Shown here: positions 45,870 to 53,759 of the stretch, piece after piece
Position numbering within the stretch: position 1 is the stretch's first letter
Layout of the letters: every line of letters begins with the position of its first letter
Source: Novosphingobium terrae
Lineage (GTDB): Bacteria > Pseudomonadota > Alphaproteobacteria > Sphingomonadales > Sphingomonadaceae
NCBI RefSeq assembly: GCF_017163935.1
Contig: NZ_JABVZR010000001.1
Location: 124,001 to 188,000, forward strand
Length of the DNA stretch: 64,000 bases
Direction: 5' to 3'
Notes under the pieces: model-generated
The model's database searches: none
What the model was told of the DNA's origin: nothing
The model's input: only the letters and a program-made list of their open reading frames with translations
Made by a program: the position numbers and the translations under genes

Positions 45870-47282
45870 ATGGATTTTATGGAATTTTTTGATTTAAAAG
45901 CTTATTTGGATGGCCTCGTTAAAGATAGAGGCCTATTTGATTTCAATAAAGATGCCCACTATATTTCACTGATGTTTACTCCTGAATCAAAGGAGTTTAA
46001 ATCTCTTTTAAGTGAAATTTGGTCTATAATTAAGTTAAGAAAACTAAACTTAAATAAACAAGACAAGAAAATGGAGCATGCCTTAGGCGTCCTTTGCGCG
46101 GATTTGCTGATTGCACAGGGGCATAACGATGAGGGTTGGGCATTCCGATCCCAGCGTAGGGATTCCTTTACCGGAGAACCCATTGGCGTCAGGCCATTCC
46201 AAGGCGCATTGAAAGCGTTGGAAACCCTTGGGTACGTCGAGCAGACCGATTACCGTAACAACCCTGTCATTGGCTTTTGGGATAAAAAGGCGCGCCGCAT
46301 AAGGCTAACGTCAGCATTCCTAGCCCTTGCTGAGGCGCATGGCGTTAAGGGTGGGGATTTATCCCATTTCCGGCTAATTGATCATACCCCGGCACCCCCA
46401 TTTCCCATTGAGCTGAAAGCAGCCTCAACACACAAGGAAATCGCGAATTCCCGTAGAAAGGGCGATAAAATTCCGGGCAAGGAGATAAGGGTTAAGCGCT
46501 CTCACCCCCGGGTCAAGCAGCATGTGGCAGAAATCAATGAAATCAATGAATTTCTGGCTGTGCATAAGCTGACATATGCGGGTGATCCCGTGCAGGCTTC
46601 GTGCTGTGAAGGGTTTCGCCGTATCTTCAGTTGCGGTGATACATCTGATCATGAGTATCAGAAGGGAGGGAGGCTTTACGCCAATGGTGTCCTCTATCAA
46701 GGCTATGCGGGCAGGCAACCTGATAAACCCGAGCAACGGGAGCGCAAGAACCTCTTGATTGATGGGGAGGCAGTGGCTGAAATCGACATTAGTGGGTGTC
46801 ATGCTCGCATTTTGATGGCGGGAATGGGCCAGCCGATAGGCGAGGATGTTGACCCGTATGCTTTTGAAGGAATTCCGCGCGAAGTAGTCAAAATTTTGTT
46901 CAGCAAGACCATGGGATATGACAAATTTCACACGGGATGGACGAAAAAGGACAATGAATTCTATAATCTAAAGCTGAAAATGCCCGGAAAGTTGGGAAAA
47001 TATCGCTTCAAGGCCGTGCAAGATGAGGTTTTGGCCCGCTTCCCTGTCCTCGCAGATTGGCCGACATGCCCCATTCGATGGCCTGATCTACAATATATCG
47101 AAGCGCAAATTATCGTGGAAACCCTTCTGCGGCTGGCAAGAGAGTACCTCATTCCAGCCTACCCTGTGCATGACAGTATCATTGTGCCCGCTTCCAAGGC
47201 GGAAGAAGCCAAACGGGTTCTAAGGGAGGCCTTCAATAATGCGGTTGGGGTTTATCCAGCCGTGAAGGTCAAGGGGGTGTGA
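45870..47282 (+). CDS. Family A DNA polymerase-like protein of the island
   Basis: 470 residues, not matching a familiar full-length family. The C-terminal half has the three polymerase motifs of family A: motif A AEIDISGCHARIL with D306 and R313 in the same D-x(6)-R spacing as DYSQIELR; motif B R337-x3-K341-x8-Y350 (REVVKILFSKTMGY); and motif C PVHDSIIVP (H434, D435) before a helix like that after VHDE in PolA. The N-terminal 300 residues lack the 3'-5' exonuclease motifs. Alternative start ATG 45879. I infer a replication enzyme of the integrated element; recalls polymerases carried by other mobile elements. Confidence 0.75.
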   Translation: MDFMEFFDLKAYLDGLVKDRGLFDFNKDAHYISLMFTPESKEFKSLLSEIWSIIKLRKLNLNKQDKKMEHALGVLCADLLIAQGHNDEGWAFRSQRRDSFTGEPIGVRPFQGALKALETLGYVEQTDYRNNPVIGFWDKKARRIRLTSAFLALAEAHGVKGGDLSHFRLIDHTPAPPFPIELKAASTHKEIANSRRKGDKIPGKEIRVKRSHPRVKQHVAEINEINEFLAVHKLTYAGDPVQASCCEGFRRIFSCGDTSDHEYQKGGRLYANGVLYQGYAGRQPDKPEQRERKNLLIDGEAVAEIDISGCHARILMAGMGQPIGEDVDPYAFEGIPREVVKILFSKTMGYDKFHTGWTKKDNEFYNLKLKMPGKLGKYRFKAVQDEVLARFPVLADWPTCPIRWPDLQYIEAQIIVETLLRLAREYLIPAYPVHDSIIVPASKAEEAKRVLREAFNNAVGVYPAVKVKGV

Positions 47283-47486
47283 GCGAACGATGCCGAAACA
47301 GGCGGCCTTAGGGCCGCTTGTCTCCCTTCCAACATCTATTGGATACAGTTGCTGATTTCGTCTTTCGTCCTTTTGAGCTGTATTCTGACCATCTTAATCA
47401 CCCGGTGATCGCCTACATCATCTATTTCGATAGTGAACCGCGCCGGGTTTGCCGGAGGCTCCAACTTCTGAGAAAGTGGAGCCGAT

Positions 47487-47813
47487 ATGAGCAAAACGAC
47501 GAACAAGTTTGCGCCTGAGGTCCGCGCCCGTGCGGTGCGCATGGTGCTGGATCACGAAAGTGACCATCCTTCTCGCTGGGCAGCCATCGTGTCGATCGCG
47601 GAGAAGATAGGCTGCGTTCCCCAGACCCTGTTCGAATGGGTCAAGAAGGCCGAGATCGACAGCGGCAAGCGGGCCGGTGTGCCAACCGAGATGGCAGATC
47701 GCCTGAAGGCGCTGGAGCGCGAGAACCGTGAATTGCGCCAGGCCAACGAGATCCTGCGCAAGGCGTCGGCGTATTTTGCCCAGGCGGAGCTCGACCGCCC
47801 GTTCAAACGATGA
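47487..47813 (+). CDS. IS3-family transposase OrfA
   Basis: 108 residues. HTH_8/transposase-8 N terminus ([13 protein letters not shown]...SIAEKIGC) followed by leucine-zipper-like coiled coil ([22 protein letters not shown]) used for dimerisation and frameshift fusion. Overlaps orfB by four bases (ATGA). Confidence 0.95.
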   Translation: MSKTTNKFAPEVRARAVRMVLDHESDHPSRWAAIVSIAEKIGCVPQTLFEWVKKAEIDSGKRAGVPTEMADRLKALERENRELRQANEILRKASAYFAQAELDRPFKR

Positions 47814-48715
47814 CCGCTTTTATCGATGCGCATCGAGATGAGTATGGGGTCGAGCCGATCTGCAGGGTTCTGCCGATTGCCCCATCCTCCTATCGGGCCC
47901 GCGTGGCACAGCGAAGCAATCCAGAGTTGCTGTCGGACCGCGCTCGGGAGGATCAGCGCCTGAAGCCTGAGGTGATGCGCGTCTTCGCTGAGAACTTTGG
48001 GGTTTATGGCGTGCGAAAGGTCTGGCGGCAGATGAACCGCGAGGGTTTTGCTGTCGCCCGCTGTACCATCGCGCGTCTGATGCGAGACCTGGGCCTGCAA
48101 GGGGTCATCCGGGGCAAGCCCGTGCGCACGACGGTCAGCAACAAGGCCGCGCCATGCCCGCTCGATCACGTCAACCGACAGTTCCATGCCCCGGCGCCCA
48201 ACATGCTCTGGGTGTCTGACTTCACATATGTCGCGACATGGGCGGGGTTTGTCTACGTGGCCTTCGTGATCGACGTCTATGCTCGTTATATTGTGGGATG
48301 GCGGGTCAGTCGCACCGCTCATGCCGGCTTCGTGCTGGATGCGCTGGAACAGGCCATCCATGAGCGCCGCCCGGTGCATCGTGGCGGCCTCATTCACCAC
48401 AGCGACCGCGGATCGCAATATGTGTCTATTCGCTATTCCGAGCGCTTGGCGGAGGCGGGCATCGAGCCCTCTGTCGGCAGCGTGGGGGATAGCTATGACA
48501 ATGCTTTGGCCGAGACCATCAACGGCCTCTACAAGGCTGAGGTAATCCACCGGCGCGGGCCATGGCGGTCCTTCGAAGCCGTCGAATATGCCACGCTCGA
48601 ATGGGTGGACTGGTTCAACCACCGAAGACTGCTTGAACCGATCGGCAACATACCACCTGCCGAGGCCGAAGAACTCTATTACGCCATGCTGGACGACGTC
48701 TCCATGGCTGCCTAA
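47810..48715 (+). CDS. IS3-family transposase OrfB (DDE integrase)
   Basis: 301 residues with the HTH_21 region and rve/integrase core; catalytic residues appear in WVSDFTYV (D), HHSDRGSQY (D) and [13 protein letters not shown] (E). Likely produced as OrfAB by programmed frameshifting in the overlap. Full length, no disruption. Confidence 0.96.
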   Translation: MTAFIDAHRDEYGVEPICRVLPIAPSSYRARVAQRSNPELLSDRAREDQRLKPEVMRVFAENFGVYGVRKVWRQMNREGFAVARCTIARLMRDLGLQGVIRGKPVRTTVSNKAAPCPLDHVNRQFHAPAPNMLWVSDFTYVATWAGFVYVAFVIDVYARYIVGWRVSRTAHAGFVLDALEQAIHERRPVHRGGLIHHSDRGSQYVSIRYSERLAEAGIEPSVGSVGDSYDNALAETINGLYKAEVIHRRGPWRSFEAVEYATLEWVDWFNHRRLLEPIGNIPPAEAEELYYAMLDDVSMAA

Positions 48716-49122
48716 CTTAAACCAAACAGCCTCCGGCAAACCCGGCGCGGTTCAATAGAGTTGAATGACGATAATCCTGAAAAATTTGAGATGGATGTCT
48801 TTTTTTCGCCATGGAAAACATTCGGTGCGCCGTAGTCGCTTAGGGACTTGGCGATACACCATTCCAGTTCAAGCATGCTTCTTTTAGATTCCGCTTCTTC
48901 GAATGGCCTATTGTCCCAAATCGTTTTATATGTGTCTGCTGTTGCCGTAGCGGGCACTGCTAGAACGGAAAATGACGTAATGGCATAAAATATAGATGAA
49001 TTTTTCATGATGGCCTCCAAAGGAAGTCATGGTGTGAGGTTTGAGATTTCAAATTTTGTTAAGTCATTCTGGAATTCTGTGAAATTTCCATTGAATGAAT
49101 TTGGACTTCGACTTTGCTGTCG

Positions 49123-49668
49123 TTAGTCTATGATCGCGAGAAAGCGGCCATACCAAGAATCTAAATTAGATAAGGCGCCTTTTACAGGAAAGGCATTCAA
49201 ATCTGCACCGGAATGATTTTTATAAAAGTGTATGATTTTGACCGGAGAAGACAGGCTGCTGGTATAAACTTTTAGAGAAATGGATTTTATTTTTTCTTCA
49301 TTTCTACGTGATGCGGTAACGCCACCAACTAGGAGCCCTACTGGTCCAAGGAGTAGCCCACCCAAAGCTGCGCGGCCAACTTGGCTACCTCGGTTCACCT
49401 TCGTAACCGAAGAGCCATTCTTCTCTACCTCTACGGAAACTATCTCATTGTAATTAAATAATTTATGAGATTTTGAGTTTTCCATGAAGCATACTTTTTT
49501 TCCGGACGTATCTATGGCAACGGCAGCGCCACCGTGTGTTCCGGAAAAGACGTAAGACGGGTTGAACCCCTTTATCTCCCGCATCGCTTTTTCGACGGAA
49601 TTAGCTTTAGCGATCTGTATGATGGCTATCGCGGAAAAGACAATAAATATCAAAATGATAATTGTCAC
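49123..49668 (-). CDS. Membrane-anchored hypothetical protein
   Basis: 181 residues from GTG 49668, preferred because upstream frame runs into the structured RNA-like region. N-terminal membrane helix (TIIILIFIVFSAIAIIQIA), then a soluble domain with SYVFSGTHGGAAVAIDTSGKK and a glycine-rich hairpin-like stretch (VGRAALGGLLLGPVGLLVGG) before ITLKVYTSSL-like strands. Not recognised with certainty. Lies in the AT-rich half of the island. Confidence 0.65.
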   Translation of the reverse strand: MTIIILIFIVFSAIAIIQIAKANSVEKAMREIKGFNPSYVFSGTHGGAAVAIDTSGKKVCFMENSKSHKLFNYNEIVSVEVEKNGSSVTKVNRGSQVGRAALGGLLLGPVGLLVGGVTASRRNEEKIKSISLKVYTSSLSSPVKIIHFYKNHSGADLNAFPVKGALSNLDSWYGRFLAIID

Positions 49669-49675
49669 TGACGCC

Positions 49676-49895
49676 CCCGATTCAATGTTGGAGGCGATTT
49701 CCCGGCGCGAAGCCGGGTGTTGGAAACCTTGCGTACGCACAAGGCGCCGCCATTTTAGGCGCAAACCTTGGACATACGACGGCCACCCGGCAAGAAACAG
49801 GGTTTCCGCCGGTGCGTACGTTTTTGGGGTTTCCACGCCCCACGGCTGGGACTCACCAGCCGCAAGCCCCTCATTGCAAAATGGGGGTTTAGAGT
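49676..49895 (+). ncRNA. Candidate structured antisense RNA segment (C4/CI-like, P4 immunity type)
   Basis: A dense array of stems: CCCGGC/GCCGGG (49701-49717), CCTTG/CAAGG (49727-49744), GCGCC/GGCGC (49744-49762), GGGG/CCCC (49826-49841), CGGCTGG/CCAGCCG perfect (49843-49862), and an AT/GC stem at 49868-49887 followed by T-rich sequence. GGAAACC at 49722-49728 is complementary to two later copies of GGTTTCC (49801-49807, 49828-49834). This arrangement recalls C4/CI antisense RNAs of P1 and P4 phages. No covariance search was possible, so the identity is unproven. Confidence 0.45.
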
Positions 49896-49962
49896 AAAGG
49901 GAGGAAATAGAAATGTAGATAATAAAGTGCGAAATGATTTGTCTTTTTGCGCAAAATAAATT

Positions 49963-50673
49963 TCAAAATTTTGAAAATTCAATTTGAGACTTGCAGTCAG
50001 AATCAATTATTTTTCTGGTTCCATCCTTAAATATAACCAAATATTTTCCAGAAATTGGTGTAAGAATTATGTAATCTTTGCAAATTCTTGCATTATCTGA
50101 AAAACTCTTCACATCCATAATTCTATGTTTTTCTCCATCATTATACCCATTGAAGAAAACTCCTATGGTGAATGCTATAGACAGCCATCCAAGATCCGCT
50201 GGCATACCTGAAAGGCGAATTGCATCACAAAGTTTCCAATAGGGAAATACGATGGATAGCTGTAAAACCGCTGCAACTAGAGCAAAATCCACATACTTGA
50301 GCTGCTCATATATTACATAAGTGGTAAGAGAAATGGACAAGCAGGCGATCAGCAATGCGATGAGAATAATTTTTTGAATTCTTCTTGATGTAGCTCGTGG
50401 ATCTGGATCACCCTTCTGAGTTAGTTCCTCTTCAAAACTTATATATCCATTTCTGTGTCTGAAATATATTAGCAACAATGGTAGAAAAAAACTGCCGAAA
50501 TAAATAGATATCAGATGCTGTAGAGTAATTGTAAAAAAATCTGATATCGAAAAAAATGCAGATAGGCTTGATCCAAAGCCACTGGAGTAGCCATATATAT
50601 ACAATGTACATGTGATCACATGAAATACAGGCCACAAAATCATATATCCGGAAATCTTTTTATCGATATCCAT
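49963..50673 (-). CDS. Polytopic membrane protein of unknown function
   Basis: 236 residues, AT-rich codons unlike the chromosome. Four or five membrane helices (LWPVFHVITCTLYIYG; FFLPLLLIYF; ILIALLIACLSISLTTYVIY; FALVAAVLQLSIVFPYW; LGWLSIAFTIGVFF), with a polar loop near residue 80-95 and a cytoplasmic-looking C-terminal domain (YLVIFKDGTRKIID). No family recognised. Possibly an island accessory or surface-exclusion type protein; pure inference. Confidence 0.62.
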   Translation of the reverse strand: MDIDKKISGYMILWPVFHVITCTLYIYGYSSGFGSSLSAFFSISDFFTITLQHLISIYFGSFFLPLLLIYFRHRNGYISFEEELTQKGDPDPRATSRRIQKIILIALLIACLSISLTTYVIYEQLKYVDFALVAAVLQLSIVFPYWKLCDAIRLSGMPADLGWLSIAFTIGVFFNGYNDGEKHRIMDVKSFSDNARICKDYIILTPISGKYLVIFKDGTRKIIDSDCKSQIEFSKF

Positions 50674-50921
50674 ATATAAACCCCAAAATGCGTGATGGTT
50701 TTCCGAATTTTCAAAAATTATTTAGAATTATGGCTGTTTATTTTTTAGGAAGGCAGCTCTTCCGGCGAAATATCCCATGAGCTACTCGTCACGCCTTCAT
50801 CCTGATTGACCTTGGGAAAGCACCATGGTCCCTCGTCCTTTGCGCGTGCGAGAGCGCCTGAGTTCGCACTACAAACCCGCCACCTTCGCGTGACTTGCAT
50901 CAGATGCAAACTCCCCGAATC

Positions 50922-51094
50922 CCGGTATACGCTGGCCCTTCCAATCCCAAGCCGCTTGCTGATCTCAGTTGGACTGATGCCCTCTGCTCGCATCCTGTGA
51001 ACCTCATTAAAGGGGATAGATGGCCTGCGTCCCTGCTGACCCCATACCGTAGAGCTAGATCGCCTAGGGGAAAGCCGTTCGAGCGCTCTGGCAT
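50922..51094 (-). pseudogene. Serine recombinase C-terminal remnants
   Basis: Two out-of-frame helix-turn-helix fragments: the first (51094-51032) reads ERSNGFPLGDLALRYGVSR, close to the tail of the intact recombinase at 52957-53541, and the second (51032-50922) reads EVHRMRAEGISPTEISKRLG, the Tn3-resolvase-type tail. Neither has a catalytic domain. A decayed recombinase gene or a fusion of two. Confidence 0.65.
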
Positions 51095-51211
51095 GATCCT
51101 ACAGTTACCTCCACGGATACTCCGGATTTCGGAATGTCTATCCCCCTTTTATGGGATAGGCAGCGCTGCCCGTGCGCTTCATGCTGTTGTCTCCCCTAAA
51201 GGAGATGATCC

Positions 51212-51448
51212 ATGGATGATGAAGCATGCAAGGCTGTGGGCTCGGTGCTAGCGATCATTGGCGACCTACTTGAAAAGAACGGCATCTGCACGATGATGCA
51301 GCTCGCTAACCGGATCGGTAATATGGCCATGGTGACGGAGAGCGCGGGGCCCCAATTTGAGACCCGCGCCGGGTACTTGGCGATCATGGCCTTTTGCGTG
51401 AAGGCGGCGGCGGAAGGACCTAGTGGAGCCTCGGGCCAGGACAACTGA
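51212..51448 (+). CDS. Small hypothetical island protein
   Basis: 78 residues from ATG 51212 with a strong AGGAGA site about 8 bases upstream, which supports a real gene. Helical with the stretch VGSVLAIIGDLLEKNGICTMMQLANRIGNMAM; no recognised domain. Confidence 0.6.
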   Translation: MDDEACKAVGSVLAIIGDLLEKNGICTMMQLANRIGNMAMVTESAGPQFETRAGYLAIMAFCVKAAAEGPSGASGQDN

Positions 51449-51489
51449 GAGGGGATGCAGCCGGACTAGCATGCTCATATCCTCCGATA

Positions 51490-51513
51490 CTCTCCCTAAC
51501 TTTCCTGCCATTG
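51490..51513 (+). repeat. Recombinase-associated direct repeat, copy 1
   Basis: Contains CTCCCTAACTTTCCTGCCAT, the same 20-base core as copy 3 next to the intact serine recombinase. Lies just after the 78-residue gene. Confidence 0.65.
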
Positions 51514-51561
51514 CCCACCTGATCACCCACGGTTATGCATTACGGGTGAAAGGACCATCTC

Positions 51562-51849
51562 ATGAAGTGGTGGAATCGCCTTTGGAGGCGCACATCGAAC
51601 AAGCCGATTGCGGGCGTCGAATTTCGTGTGATCTCCACCTTATATAGCTTTGATGGCAAGAGATCTGCTGAGATCCGCGAATTCTCTCACGGCAAGACCT
51701 ACCTGCTAGAAGCCGATTGGGTGGAAGGCACTGTTTTCAAAGAACGGCATGATGGCAGGCTTGTCGGTCCTTTCGGATCGCCAAAACTGGCCGAACGGTT
51801 CATCATCTCAACGGATTGGTTCAGGGGGAGCAACAGCCGCTCAAACTGA
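51562..51849 (+). CDS. Small hypothetical island protein
   Basis: 95 residues from ATG 51562, with AAAGGA 7 bases upstream. Basic N terminus (WWNRLWRRTSNKP), then a beta-rich sequence (EFSHGKTYLLEADWVEG). No match known. An upstream extension of the frame to 51423 is less likely. Confidence 0.58.
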   Translation: MKWWNRLWRRTSNKPIAGVEFRVISTLYSFDGKRSAEIREFSHGKTYLLEADWVEGTVFKERHDGRLVGPFGSPKLAERFIISTDWFRGSNSRSN

Positions 51850-52187
51850 TGTCCGCTCACCCTAATTTTCCTGCCATGGGCAAGGTCATGCCCGCAGCCT
51901 GTTAGCTGTCGGTGGGTTAGATTTGTCGCGGAGGGCGGCTATCGGCCCCTTGGGCAGAAAAGTTGCCGTTCCGGTCCCGACAACTTAGCGGACATCGCCA
52001 CGGGCAGGTGTCGAAGCCTGCACCCGACAAGCGGGACCGTTGTGACGGTGCGTCTACCCTTCCGCCACCGTGGCCTACTCAGCATAACGCCTGTTCGGCT
52101 GGAAACCATATCCTCGCGAAAAATTCTGCCTTTCCGGAGCCGACAACCTTGCGGACGATCATTCATCTGGCAGTTTTGAAGATCGAT
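51850..52187. other. 338-base noncoding stretch with repeats
   Basis: Copy 2 of the recombinase repeat at 51852-51879. A second pair of imperfect repeats reads TTCCGG..CCGACAAC..GCGGAC near 51967-51995 and 52131-52158. No supported gene. Confidence 0.5.
51852..51879 (+). repeat. Recombinase-associated direct repeat, copy 2
   Basis: TCCGCTCACCCTAATTTTCC followed by TGCCAT: a slightly diverged copy of the repeat near the recombinase (two to three mismatches in 27). Confidence 0.6.
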
Positions 52188-52802
52188 CTAGTGACACGGT
52201 GGGTGGGTGGGTTGGTGATCTGGGTCACCATAGACGACTTGGCCGTTCGCTAACCTATGGGGCACGCACAAAGCAGGATTGGGATTTTCACGCCATTCTA
52301 TCAGGAAGTTCCATGCGGCTTCGTCATGCACGTGATCTAACCACCCCAGTTCTCGACGATTGTTCCGATATGTGTCTATCAGCAAATCCAGAGATTCCGG
52401 TATAAGATCAAGGCGATCTTTTATGAGTTGTACCCATGTACCAGCGGGAACTGACTGACCGTGGTCGATGTCGAGGCTACCAAGCACCTCATCGTTTGCA
52501 GTGTAATAGCCGGTAAAACCTTCCTGAAAGATACCCCTCTTCGTACCGGGCTTGTGTTGGTCCAACCACAGCCGGAAAGTTGGAATTTCTATCCCAACAA
52601 TCCCCAAAAGACGAAAGCCCCAAGGTCGGCGTTGTGCGTCTAGGGAAAAATAGGACGTAACCTCGGCAGGCCCTTCTCGCGTCCATACTTTCCAGCCCCC
52701 TTTAGATAGGCGCTTATCAACAAAGCCATCAGCTCGGAATGCGTCAGCTATTTGAGATCGAAACTCTTTAACGTCCACGATGAAAACCCTTCGCCCCGCC
52801 AA
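52188..52802 (-). CDS. Hypothetical protein, island
   Basis: 204 residues. Has VFIVDVKEFRSQIADAFRADGF at the start and WTREGPAEVTSYFSLD later, suggesting a small alpha/beta domain; no catalytic motif recognised. Direction opposite to the small upstream genes. Moderately AT-rich. Confidence 0.58.
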   Translation of the reverse strand: MAGRRVFIVDVKEFRSQIADAFRADGFVDKRLSKGGWKVWTREGPAEVTSYFSLDAQRRPWGFRLLGIVGIEIPTFRLWLDQHKPGTKRGIFQEGFTGYYTANDEVLGSLDIDHGQSVPAGTWVQLIKDRLDLIPESLDLLIDTYRNNRRELGWLDHVHDEAAWNFLIEWRENPNPALCVPHRLANGQVVYGDPDHQPTHPPCH

Positions 52803-52882
52803 CGAGAGCTGTGTCTTCCATTTTTTATCCTGAATTAAAACCCTCTATGCAACCGAAGGAAGCTTCCTCGAATACAGAGCGT

Positions 52883-52912
52883 GTCCGCTCTCCCTAACTT
52901 TCCTGCCATTGG
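52883..52912 (+). repeat. Recombinase-associated direct repeat, copy 3
   Basis: GTCCGCTCTCCCTAACTTTC followed by CTGCCATTGG: 30 bases beginning 45 bases downstream of the serine recombinase stop; the clearest copy of a three-copy family. Confidence 0.7.
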
Positions 52913-52956
52913 AAGGCCGGAAAGCTGACCCTGATAGCTGACATAGCCTGCTGGGG

Positions 52957-53541
52957 CTATAAGGCCCGCTTCTCAACTCGCTGAATAGCAGCCCTGCTAA
53001 CCCCATACCGTTGGGCCAGAACGCCAAGGGAAGTGCCTTTAGCGCGTTCGTCCATGATTTCCTGCTGTTGGGCTTTGGATAGTGCTGTGGGCCTTCCCAG
53101 CGCCTTTCCTTGTGCCTTTGCGCGTGCCAGCCCTGATTGAGTGCGCTCAATAAGAAGATCACGCTCAAACTCTGCCACAGCCGATATCACGCTCATGGTC
53201 ATCTTTCCGGCTGCGGAGGTAAGATCTACGCCTCCCAGAGCCAAGCAATGAACCTTGATGCCATCTGCTGCCAGCCGCTCAACCGAGGTGCGTACATCAA
53301 TGGCGTTGCGCCCCAGCCGGTCCAGCTTTGTCACCACCAGCACATCACCAGCCTCCAAGCGATCCACCAGCTTGGCAAAGCCCTTGCGCTCCATGGCGGC
53401 AACAGAGCCTGAGACGGTTTCCTCAATGATACGCTTGGGTTCAACGGCAAAGCCAGCCGTTTGAATCTCCCTCGCTTGGTTCTCTGTTGTCTGATCGAGG
53501 GTGCTGACACGGCAATAGGCAAACACGCGGCTCATCATCAC
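52957..53541 (-). CDS. Serine recombinase (resolvase/invertase family)
   Basis: 194 residues. Catalytic serine in CRVSTLDQTTENQ near the N terminus, arginines in TKLDRLGRNAIDV, and a C-terminal HTH (ERAKGTSLGVLAQRYGVSRAAI). Closest in outline to Pin/Tn3-type resolvases. It is divergent from its own upstream palindrome (53605-53631), which may be its site. Starts at 53541, 53538 and 53535 are all possible. Confidence 0.93.
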   Translation of the reverse strand: MMMSRVFAYCRVSTLDQTTENQAREIQTAGFAVEPKRIIEETVSGSVAAMERKGFAKLVDRLEAGDVLVVTKLDRLGRNAIDVRTSVERLAADGIKVHCLALGGVDLTSAAGKMTMSVISAVAEFERDLLIERTQSGLARAKAQGKALGRPTALSKAQQQEIMDERAKGTSLGVLAQRYGVSRAAIQRVEKRAL

Positions 53542-53546
53542 ATCCT

Positions 53547-53631
53547 TGTATCGATTCTCTGTATCGAATTTAGATGTGTAACGATAATGCCGTCAAGGTA
53601 TATTCCGATACAGTTTCCGGACCTGTATCGG
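53547..53631 (+). promoter_or_regulatory. Candidate res site upstream of the serine recombinase
   Basis: TGTATCGA repeats directly at 53547-53554 and 53560-53567, and CCGATACAG at 53605-53613 is inverted as CTGTATCGG at 53623-53631, a perfect palindrome around nine bases. All four share the TGTATCG half-site. Subsite arrangement like a resolvase res region beside the gene's start. Confidence 0.6.
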
Positions 53632-53759
53632 AAACGGAGGTTTTCGATGAGAATGATGAAACCTATCGCAGTATGAAAAGCCAGCCTGTTGAATTTCTAA
53701 ATCTGAAAAAAAATATCAAGCGGGGTTCGCTATTAATTATGCGAACCCCGGCGATAAAT

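Larger units (their letters stand above)
47434..48754 (+). mobile_element. IS3-family insertion sequence, complete
   Basis: 1321 bp with perfect 27-bp terminal inverted repeats (47434-47460 and 48728-48754, TGAACCGCGCCGGG... ends) and two overlapping frames. The flanking 4-bp sequence ATAG (47430-47433 and 48755-48758) is duplicated. It interrupts a small secreted-protein gene. Probably recent, since the repeats are intact and the two orfs are uninterrupted. Confidence 0.95.
47336..49008 (-). pseudogene. Small secreted-protein gene interrupted by the IS
   Basis: The upstream part (49008 down to 48755) starts at an ATG with GGAGG 5 bases before it and a signal peptide with AxA cleavage (AVPATATADTY); the gene then runs into the IS end. 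The downstream part (47433 to 47336) resumes after the other IS end. Removing the IS and one ATAG copy restores a continuous frame of 115 residues that ends FNSIEIDDVGDHRVIKMV...NCIQ. Function unknown. Mature part has two cysteines. Confidence 0.9.

Noticed and set aside
49562..49897. Plus-strand small open frames across the structured segment (Ash-like ending GFPPVRTFLGF)
   Set aside because: Could be a phage Ash-type protein, but overlaps in several frames and the RNA-like stems explain the sequence better; not listed as CDS.
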